64,000 nucleotides of DNA, taken from contig JALNZF010000001.1 in assembly GCA_023229435.1 (NCBI GenBank), positions 124,001 through 188,000 of the forward strand, in the 5' to 3' direction. Position numbers and translations under genes: made by a program. The DNA comes from Nitrospirota bacterium. Its GTDB lineage: Bacteria; Nitrospirota; UBA9217. Shown one piece after another: positions 6,519-13,184 of the stretch (within the stretch, counting starts at the first letter, position 1; every line of letters begins with the position of its first letter). The notes below the pieces were generated by a model that was not told the origin of the DNA, did no database searches, and saw only the letters and a list, made by a program, of their open reading frames with translations.

Positions 6519-9140
6519 ATGGAAATCATCACCAGTCATACGAACGCTGATTTCGACGCCCTGGCCTCCATGGTCGCGGCAAAGAAGCTCCATCCGGGCG
6601 CCCGGCTTGTGTTTCCGGGGTCGCAGGAGAAGAGCATGCGGGATTTTTTTCTCCAGTCGGCGTTGTACGCGCTCGAGGTGGACCGTCTTAAGAACATCGA
6701 TGTGGACGGCATAACCGGGCTTATCATTGTTGATAACCGGAACCCTGAGCGGCTCGGCAAGCTCGCGGGCGCGCTGAAGCGCCCCGGTGTGACGGTGACC
6801 ATTTACGATCACCATCCGTCGACGGCCGGAGATATCAGGGGAACAATAGAAGTCGTGGAAGAGATCGGGGCAACGACCACGATCATGGTGGAACTGCTGA
6901 GGCAAAAGGCGATCCCGATCACGCCGCTCGAGGCGACCATCTTCGCCCTTGGCATTTATGAAGAGACCGGCTCGCTCACGTTCGTGTCCACCACGGAGCG
7001 GGACGTGCTGGTTGTCGCTTATCTCCTTTCCCAGGGGGCGCAGCTTAACATTGTCTCGGATTTCATATCCCGCGAGCTGACCGTTGAACAGGTCGCGATT
7101 CTGAATAACCTGATCGAATCCGCCAAAAGCTACGACATTAACGGTGTGCAGGTGGTGATCGCAACGCTGGCGATACCGCATTATGTTCCGGACCTCGCGA
7201 TCCTTGCGCATAAGATCAGGGACATGGAGGGCCTCGATGTGCTCTTTCTCGTGGTGCAGATGGGCGACAAGACGCACGTGATCGCCCGCAGCAGGGTACC
7301 CCAGGTGAATGTCGGCAAGGTGGCCGGGGAACTGGGAGGCGGCGGACACGCCACAGCGGCATCGGCGGTGGCCAGGGACCTGACCCACGTGCAGACCACG
7401 GAGCGCCTGATCGAGCTCCTCAAACAGCATATCAAGCCCGGACAGGTGGCGAGCGAGGTCATGTCCTCGCCGGTCAAGACCATCCCGTCCGGCAGTACGA
7501 TCGCCGAGGCGGGCGAGGCCATGACACGGTTCAGCGTGAACGTGCTGCCGATCATGGGCGATGAAAAGTTCCTCGGCATCATCACCCGTGAGGTCGTGCA
7601 GAAGGCGCTTTTCCATAACCTGGGAAAAAAGAAGGTCAAGGAATTCATGACCACCGGCGGTCCGATCGCGTCTCCCGACATGCCCATGGGACTGCTGGAA
7701 AAGATCATGATCGAGGAGCACCAGCGCTTTCTCCCGGTCCTTGACAAGAACAGCACACTTGTGGGCGCGATCACCCGTACCGACCTCCTGCGCTCCCTCC
7801 ACGAAGAGCGTCTGGCCGAGGTGACCGGGACCGAAGCGATCATGCTTCGTTCCACCAGGAATGTTCAGGGATTGATCGAGGAGCGTGTCCCTCCGGACGC
7901 GCGCGAAGCGCTCAGACTGGTCGGCGAAGTAGCCGACGAGGCCGGCTTCCCGGTCTACCTCGTGGGCGGCATTGTGCGCGATCTGTTCCTGCGGGTCACG
8001 AACCTGGATATCGATATCGTGGTCGAGGGCGACGGAATCGTTTTCGCGGGCATGCTCGTGAAGCGCGCGGGCGGACACATGAAAACCCATCTGAAGTTCG
8101 GCACCGCCGTCGTCGTGCTGCCGAACGGGCTGAAGCTCGACATTGCCACGGCCCGGCTCGAATATTACGAATCGCCCGCGGCCCTGCCGACCGTGGAGCT
8201 TTCTTCCATCAAAAAAGACCTCTACCGCCGTGACTTTACGATCAATACGCTCGCGGTACGGCTGAACCGGAAACGCGTGGGAGAGATCATCGATTTCTTC
8301 GGCGGACTTCGCGATATCAAGGAGAAGACACTCCGCGTGCTGCACAGTCTTTCGTTCGTGGAAGACCCCACGCGCGTGCTCCGGGCCATCCGGTTCGAAC
8401 AGCGGTTCGATCTCACCCTCAGCAAACATACCGAGAACCTGATCAAGAGCGCCGTGAACATGAAGCTCTTTGACCGGCTGACCGGCAAGCGGCTGCATGC
8501 GGAACTCGTTCTGCTCTTCTCGGAGGCCGAACCGCTGAAGCTCCTCAAACGCATGAAGCACTTCGACCTGCTGAAGTTCCTCCATCCCGATCTAAAGGCC
8601 ACGGCTGAAACGGACCGGCTCTTTACCGGGATCAGTGAAACGCTCACCTGGTTCAGACTTCTGTACCTGGACGTCACGGTAGAGACATGGCTTGTGTTCT
8701 TTCTGGGGCTGCTTGACCGGATGAAGGACAGGGCGGTGGACGAGACGCTCGAACGGATGTCGGTCCCGGTAAGGACCAGGGAACGGGTGCGGCATTCACG
8801 TCAACGGTACCGCGCGGTTCTCGCCGCGTTCTACAAAGAACCGAAAATAGCGCCCAGCCGCGTCTATGACCTGCTCGTAACGCTCGATACCGAGTCGCTT
8901 CTGTTGATGATGGCCAAGGCAAAGCAGGACAAGGCCAAGAAGTATATTTCTCTGTATCTTACCCGCCTCCGTAATATCAAGGTGGAACTGAGCGGAGACG
9001 ATCTCAAGAAAATGGGAATCCCGCCCGGACCCCGGTACAAGAAGCTTCTTGCAGAGTTGCTGGACGCGAAGCTGGACGGTCTCGTGCATAACCGAGATGA
9101 GGAGATGGAGTTCGTGAGGAAGGGGAGCGGGGGGAAGTAA
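6519..9140 (+). CDS. DHH-DHHA1-CBS-CBS-tRNA nucleotidyltransferase fusion
   Basis: An 873-residue fusion found in some bacteria whose C-terminal half is a class II CCA/A-adding tRNA nucleotidyltransferase. Residues 1-310 are a DHH/DHHA1 phosphoesterase-like module: motif SHTNADFDALAS, DHH at 97-99 (IYDHHPS) and GGGGHATAAS. Two CBS domains follow (SEVMSSPVKTIPSGSTIAEA and KEFMTTGGPIASPDMPMG), usually adenosyl-ligand sensors. The nucleotidyltransferase domain starts near residue 470 with VGGIVRDLFL and the metal-binding DIDIVV; RRDFTINTLA and TRVLRAIRFE are the RNA-binding/adenine-recognition motifs. The catalytic residues look intact in both the DHH and transferase domains. The likely role is repair or completion of tRNA 3' ends; the DHH substrate is unknown. 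The gene stands alone between hairpin repeats. Confidence 0.92.
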   Translation: MEIITSHTNADFDALASMVAAKKLHPGARLVFPGSQEKSMRDFFLQSALYALEVDRLKNIDVDGITGLIIVDNRNPERLGKLAGALKRPGVTVTIYDHHPSTAGDIRGTIEVVEEIGATTTIMVELLRQKAIPITPLEATIFALGIYEETGSLTFVSTTERDVLVVAYLLSQGAQLNIVSDFISRELTVEQVAILNNLIESAKSYDINGVQVVIATLAIPHYVPDLAILAHKIRDMEGLDVLFLVVQMGDKTHVIARSRVPQVNVGKVAGELGGGGHATAASAVARDLTHVQTTERLIELLKQHIKPGQVASEVMSSPVKTIPSGSTIAEAGEAMTRFSVNVLPIMGDEKFLGIITREVVQKALFHNLGKKKVKEFMTTGGPIASPDMPMGLLEKIMIEEHQRFLPVLDKNSTLVGAITRTDLLRSLHEERLAEVTGTEAIMLRSTRNVQGLIEERVPPDAREALRLVGEVADEAGFPVYLVGGIVRDLFLRVTNLDIDIVVEGDGIVFAGMLVKRAGGHMKTHLKFGTAVVVLPNGLKLDIATARLEYYESPAALPTVELSSIKKDLYRRDFTINTLAVRLNRKRVGEIIDFFGGLRDIKEKTLRVLHSLSFVEDPTRVLRAIRFEQRFDLTLSKHTENLIKSAVNMKLFDRLTGKRLHAELVLLFSEAEPLKLLKRMKHFDLLKFLHPDLKATAETDRLFTGISETLTWFRLLYLDVTVETWLVFFLGLLDRMKDRAVDETLERMSVPVRTRERVRHSRQRYRAVLAAFYKEPKIAPSRVYDLLVTLDTESLLLMMAKAKQDKAKKYISLYLTRLRNIKVELSGDDLKKMGIPPGPRYKKLLAELLDAKLDGLVHNRDEEMEFVRKGSGGK

Positions 9141-9233
9141 AAATATTATTCAGAAGCATTCAGAGTTCTCAGAACTACGAACCTTAGAACCTGGCGGTTC
9201 GCGCCGGTAACGTTGACGGCTCTTGTTAGGCAA

Positions 9234-9641
9234 TCAATGAACACCTTTGCTGTTCAAGAAGGGGGCATACAGCTTATCGGTACCCAACACATGGTCGCGC
9301 AGCCAATCCATGAGGTAGTTGGCAGTCTCCAAGGTGATCACCATAGTTCTCTTGCCGGTTTGCTGCTGAAGCTCGCGTGCTTTTGCTGCAAAAGCGTCAT
9401 GCTCTTTCTTATGTGCTGCGTATCCGGGGAAATCGTACTTGGTCATGTAGTCTTCTTCGGTCGCAAAGTGCGTCTTGCTGTAGTCCACCATGTCAGCCAG
9501 GATTTTGTCGAGGGCGGAGGAGCCTTTCCCGGCCGTTATGGCTTCGTGTAACTCCTCGATCATGGCCACAAGGCGCTTGTGCTGTGCATCAATCTCGTCA
9601 ATGTTGACAGTATAATCGTCTTCCCATTCAAAGAACGCCAT
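9234..9641 (-). CDS. Bacteriohemerythrin
   Basis: A single-domain hemerythrin that binds O2 at a non-heme di-iron centre, typical of microaerophiles and chemotactic bacteria, where it stores or senses oxygen. Iron ligands are all seen in the 135-residue protein: H21 (DAQHKRL), H58 and E62 (THFATEE), H77 and H81 (HKKEH), H117 and D122 (DHVLGTD). The ATG at 9641 is chosen over an upstream in-frame start because an AAGGAGAGG ribosome site lies just before it and homologous proteins begin near FEWxDxY. It has no signal peptide and is not fused to a sensor domain. It stands alone between two plus-strand genes. Confidence 0.94.
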   Translation of the reverse strand: MAFFEWEDDYTVNIDEIDAQHKRLVAMIEELHEAITAGKGSSALDKILADMVDYSKTHFATEEDYMTKYDFPGYAAHKKEHDAFAAKARELQQQTGKRTMVITLETANYLMDWLRDHVLGTDKLYAPFLNSKGVH

Positions 9642-9693
9642 AGGTCCTCTCCTTCTTTGTACTATACATAAAAAGTTATTATCGGTACGAAAT

Positions 9694-9722
9694 ACAGTAG
9701 CATAGATTGCTGGCGTGGTCAA
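9694..9722 (-). promoter_or_regulatory. Candidate sigma70 promoter of the bacteriohemerythrin gene
   Basis: Read on the minus strand, TTGACC and TACTGT are separated by 17 bases and lie about 50 bases upstream of the start codon. The -35 matches five of six consensus positions; the -10 is weak. Confidence 0.4.
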
Positions 9723-9820
9723 TGAATTTAAGAAAAAGTATGACGTATCCAGCTGAATTTATTTGAATGTGATCAAAAGACTAATATGCAAATATGGAAT
9801 AGCTTTTCAATGATATTTCG

Positions 9821-9898
9821 ATGCAACCTATTCCGGATGACACCCTGAAGCAGTTTAATGCGGTTTTGGAACAGAAGGCGGTTTCAACCTCAATGTGA
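9821..9898 (+). pseudogene. Possible remnant of an integrase 5' end
   Basis: A 25-codon reading frame encodes MQPIPDDTLKQFNAVLEQKA followed by a few residues and a stop. It resembles the opening residues of phage/integron-type tyrosine recombinases common in related genomes, which begin with a P.D.LKxFNAVL.K motif. Nothing else of such a gene follows. The gap 9723-10072 otherwise holds only the hemerythrin promoter and a small GC hairpin near 10036-10050. Confidence 0.3.
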
Positions 9899-10072
9899 GC
9901 CTATATGGTGTTTTATCATGGTGTCACTCTCTTGCATGGAGAGGGTTGCTAACCGTAGAGGCTGCTTCGTGGAAATCCATCGTGTTGTTTACGGTTCCCG
10001 TCTCCCTGACGACTTTGTATAATACGTCAGTTTCCCGTTGACGAACGGGAAAAAAATAGGCATAGTAGCTCC

Positions 10073-11710
10073 ATGATATTCATCAGCCTTTTCGGCGGGA
10101 TGCTCCTCCTGCTCTACGGCATCAAGATCCTGAACGACGGGCTCCAGAATGCCGCCGGTTCCAGGATCCGCTCGCTTCTCCGGTCCCTCACGAGCAATCG
10201 TTTTGCTGCCGTGGGCGGCGGGGCGTTCATCACCGGTCTCATCCAGTCGAGCAGCGCAACGTCGGTGATGCTCGTCGGGTTCGTGAGCGCCGGGCTCATG
10301 AGCTTCCGCCAGACCCTCGGAGTTATCCTCGGCGCGGACATCGGCGCCACGCTTACGGTGCAACTGATCGCCTTCCACGTCTACGATTATGCCGTGCTTC
10401 TGGTCGGGATCGGTTTGTCCTTTACCCTGTTTGCCAAAAGAATGCTTTTCAGGAACTTCGGCCAGGGCGTGCTCGGTTTCGGCTTTGTTTTCCTCTCCAT
10501 CAAGATCATGATCGAGGCCATGACGCCGCTCCAGAACGACGAGCTGTTCCGCCAGGTCTTTATCGCCCTCACTGATACGCCGGTCATCGGGATCGTGCTC
10601 TCGGCGGGCGTAACGGCACTTATTCACAGCAGCGCGGCGACCATGGGCATGGCGCTCGTCCTTGCCGCGAGCGGTCTGATACCACTTCCCGCCGCGATCT
10701 ATATTGTCCTCGGCGCAAACATCGGCACCTGCGCCACGGCGTTCCTGGCAAGCCTGCGCTCGCCTGCCGAGGCGAGGCGCGTGGCCTGGGCGCATCTGCT
10801 CTTTAAGGTAATCGGCGTTCTGCTGTTCCTGCCGTTTCTCGCGACGTTTTCGCATCTGATCACCACCACGACCCCGGACCTTACCCGGCAGATTGCAAAT
10901 GCCAATACGCTGTTCAACGTTATCATGGCGGTCATCTTCCTTCCCTTGATTGGCCCGTTCTCGAAGCTGGTCATGAAACTGGTGCCTGAACAGGAGGAAG
11001 AGAAAAAGGTCGGGCCCCAATACCTTGATGAGCATGTGCTCGGCACGCCCGCGCTGGCGCTGGGACAGGCAAGCCGGGAGGCGCTCCGGGTTTCGGATAT
11101 CGTGAGGGAGATGCTGATCGATGCGGTGAAGGTTTTCCAGAGCGACGATCCCGCGTCCATAAACGCGATCAAGAACAAGGACAACCTGATCGACCTTCTG
11201 GACCGGCATATCCGGCTCTACATCACCCGGCTTTCGTCGTCGAATCTTACCGAATCCCAGTCCCGGCGTTCGATGGCCGTGCTCGAGATCTCCCGTAACC
11301 TTGAGAATATCGGCGATATCATCGACAGGAACATCATGCCGCTGGCGCTGAAGCGGATCAGCAAAGGGATCACCTTTTCCCAGGAAGGATTGGATGAGAT
11401 AGTCCTCTTCCACAAAAAGGTGATCGAGAACTTTGATATCGCCATCTCGGCATTCGGGAGCAATGACCTGGTTCTTGCCGACCAGGTGCTCCGGAACAAG
11501 GAAGAACTCGGCATGATGGAGCGGGAACTGGTCCAGGCGCATCTCGACCGGCTCCGCAAGGGGTTCCGGGAATCCATTGAAACGAGCCATATCCACCTTG
11601 ACATGATCGGGAACCTCGCGCGCATTAATTCGCTTATTACTCACATCATCTATCCAATCGTCGATGAAAAACGAGGGAAGGGGCGGGAGGATGTGGGGAT
11701 TGAGGCGTAG
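10073..11710 (+). CDS. Na+/phosphate cotransporter family protein with PhoU-like tail
   Basis: Inner-membrane NptA/YjbB-type transporter of 545 residues, likely coupling Na+ to phosphate movement. Residues 1-310 contain about eight hydrophobic segments and the duplicated family signature, seen as LIQSSSATSVMLVGFVSAG and LIHSSAATMGMALVLAASG. Residues about 340-540 form helical PhoU-like repeats (LEISRNLENIGDIIDRNI and a second similar segment), as in many bacterial members, suggesting regulation of transport. The start ATG follows a weak ribosome site. The gene has no phosphate regulon neighbours; the low-complexity tract before the IVP gene begins right at its stop. Direction of transport cannot be deduced. 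Confidence 0.92.
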   Translation: MIFISLFGGMLLLLYGIKILNDGLQNAAGSRIRSLLRSLTSNRFAAVGGGAFITGLIQSSSATSVMLVGFVSAGLMSFRQTLGVILGADIGATLTVQLIAFHVYDYAVLLVGIGLSFTLFAKRMLFRNFGQGVLGFGFVFLSIKIMIEAMTPLQNDELFRQVFIALTDTPVIGIVLSAGVTALIHSSAATMGMALVLAASGLIPLPAAIYIVLGANIGTCATAFLASLRSPAEARRVAWAHLLFKVIGVLLFLPFLATFSHLITTTTPDLTRQIANANTLFNVIMAVIFLPLIGPFSKLVMKLVPEQEEEKKVGPQYLDEHVLGTPALALGQASREALRVSDIVREMLIDAVKVFQSDDPASINAIKNKDNLIDLLDRHIRLYITRLSSSNLTESQSRRSMAVLEISRNLENIGDIIDRNIMPLALKRISKGITFSQEGLDEIVLFHKKVIENFDIAISAFGSNDLVLADQVLRNKEELGMMERELVQAHLDRLRKGFRESIETSHIHLDMIGNLARINSLITHIIYPIVDEKRGKGREDVGIEA

Positions 11711-11712
11711 TG

Positions 11713-11817
11713 AGGCGATGGACGACGGACGTGAGACGAGGGACGCGCTTGGGACGAGAGACGACGGACGAGAGGACGCGCTTGGGACGAGAGACGACGG
11801 ACGAGGGACGAGGGACG
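11713..11817 (+). repeat. GGACGA low-complexity repeat, left flank of the IVP gene
   Basis: About 105 bases of degenerate GACGACGGACGAGAGGACG-like units end exactly at the IVP start codon. Their complement (CGTCCGTCGTC, CGTCCATCGTC) fills the right flank, so the gene lies between inverted low-complexity tracts. The last GAGGGACG unit may serve as ribosome binding site. Confidence 0.75.
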
Positions 11818-12210
11818 ATGGATAAAAAGAATACTGCGAAGAGGATTAATAGCGTAAGGGATCTCGATGTTTATAAAATGGCTTTTGAGGCTGCCATGGA
11901 GATATACCATATCTCTAAGGGGTTCCCGTCCGAAGAGAAATATTCATTAACAGATCAGATTCGAAGGTCTTCCCGTAGCGTGTGTGCTAATCTTTCCGAG
12001 GGCTGGAGAAAAAGGAATTATAAAGCAGTGTTCATCAATAAGCTTTCTGATTCCGGGCAGGAAGCCTCAGAAACTCAAACGTGGCTGGAATTTGCTTTAC
12101 AGTGCGGCTACATTGATGATGCAACGTTTAATAAGCTGGACGAACAGTACGAACACATATTTGCCATGCTCAGTACGATGGAGAAAAAAGCTGACAACTT
12201 TTGTAGATGA
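11818..12210 (+). CDS. Four-helix bundle protein (23S rRNA intervening sequence-type, IVP)
   Basis: A 130-residue all-helical protein of the S23/IVP family, first described in intervening sequences of 23S rRNA genes but also found elsewhere in chromosomes and near retroelements. The family pattern is seen: DLDVYKMAFEAAMEIYHISK, the DQIRRSSRSVCANLSEGWRK core and a C-terminal helix ending in EKKADNFCR. The ATG at 11818 is chosen because the in-frame upstream part only translates the flanking repeat (TDERTRLGRETTDE). Function is unknown for the family. Here it is not in an rRNA gene but between long inverted low-complexity repeats, consistent with a small mobile unit. Confidence 0.85.
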   Translation: MDKKNTAKRINSVRDLDVYKMAFEAAMEIYHISKGFPSEEKYSLTDQIRRSSRSVCANLSEGWRKRNYKAVFINKLSDSGQEASETQTWLEFALQCGYIDDATFNKLDEQYEHIFAMLSTMEKKADNFCR

Positions 12211-12226
12211 CTGAGATCCAAGGTGA

Positions 12227-12526
12227 AAAGCGTCCATCGTCTGTCATGCATTTCAGAAGTTATCGTCCGTCGTCCCAGAGAGCGAAGCGAACGATCGTCC
12301 ATCGTCCATCGTGCGGTACACGTCCGTCATGTATTTCTGAAGTGCGCGTCCGTCGTCCCAGAGAGCAAAGCGAACGATCGTCCATCGTCCGTCATGTATT
12401 TCAGAAGTTATCGTCCATCGTCCTAACGAGCGAAGCGAGTGGTCGTCCCTCGTCCATCGTGAAATACACGTCCGTCGTCCCAGAGAGCGAAGCGAACGAT
12501 CGTCCATCGTCCGTCGTTTTAAAGGA
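12227..12526 (+). repeat. CGTCCATCGTC/GAGCGAAGCGA repeat array, right flank of the IVP gene
   Basis: Roughly 300 bases hold four imperfect units. Each combines CGTCCATCGTCCGTC, often CATGTATTTCAGAAG, and a GTCCCAGAGAGCGAAGCGAA core (near 12281, 12355, 12421 and 12477). The array is an inverted counterpart of 11713-11817. It ends just before the yjbQ ribosome site. Confidence 0.8.
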
Positions 12527-12536
12527 GGGGGTAGCA

Positions 12537-12935
12537 ATGATCAGACAACTCAGAGTAAAGACGAATTCCAGAACAGAGCTTGTGGACATCACGCAGGGCG
12601 TGCAGCGGCTCGTGGCGGAGAGCGGCATCCGCTCCGGTGTATGTTACGTCTATGTGCCCCACACGACCTCCGGGATCACGATCAACGAGAACTCAGACCC
12701 GAACGTGGGGCGGGATATACTGAAGGAACTGAACAAGGTCATTCCCTTTGACGACCAGTACGGCCATAGTGAAGGAAATTCCGCGGCGCACATCAAGTCG
12801 AGCATCATCGGCGTGTCCAAGTCGATCATGGTGGAGGAGGGGAGGCTCGCGCTCGGCACGTGGCAGGCGGTATTTTACTGCGAGTTCGACGGCCCGCGCG
12901 ATCGCAGGGTGATGGTGAAGGTGATGAAGGATTAG
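12537..12935 (+). CDS. yjbQ: YjbQ family protein (UPF0047)
   Basis: A 132-residue member of the YjbQ/UPF0047 family, which has weak thiamine-phosphate synthase activity in E. coli but whose true role is unsettled. Seen motifs are YVPHTTSGITINENSDP, the HSEGNSAAHIKSSIIG metal/phosphate-site histidines, and the C-terminal LGTWQAVFYCEFDGPR. The ATG at 12537 is preceded by a strong AAAGGAGGGG site; a longer reading frame upstream only translates repeat DNA. No thiamine genes are near. Family assignment is firm, biochemical role is not. Confidence 0.93.
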   Translation: MIRQLRVKTNSRTELVDITQGVQRLVAESGIRSGVCYVYVPHTTSGITINENSDPNVGRDILKELNKVIPFDDQYGHSEGNSAAHIKSSIIGVSKSIMVEEGRLALGTWQAVFYCEFDGPRDRRVMVKVMKD

Positions 12936-13184
12936 AGGGGGATATTCGTCCAGTCCTATTAGTTTTACGAGTTTCGCCATCCATTTTGTGAAGAATCCGC
13001 TTTCCGTAATTGTCTTGCCCTGTGATCCCTTCTTTTTTGTTGCCCCTAAGACGCTATAAAGAACAGCATGAATGTCTTTGACATATTCCTTTTTTTATAA
13101 TACATTAGCAGCCATAAACCTATCCTCAGCACAATCAATTCAGCGCGCCGTGATTTTAGCAAACTTGCTTTATTGAAAGGCCGC

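Noticed and set aside
11713..12526. CRISPR array
   Set aside because: The repeats are degenerate, of uneven spacing, and contain low-complexity CGTCC units rather than identical repeats with unique spacers; no cas genes are present.
12207..12536. N-terminal extension of YjbQ
   Set aside because: The frame only translates repeat DNA; the ATG at 12537 has a strong ribosome site and matches family starts.
13078..13101. hsdR promoter (TTGACA and TATAAT)
   Set aside because: Both hexamers are good but only 12 bases apart, too close for sigma70 contact.
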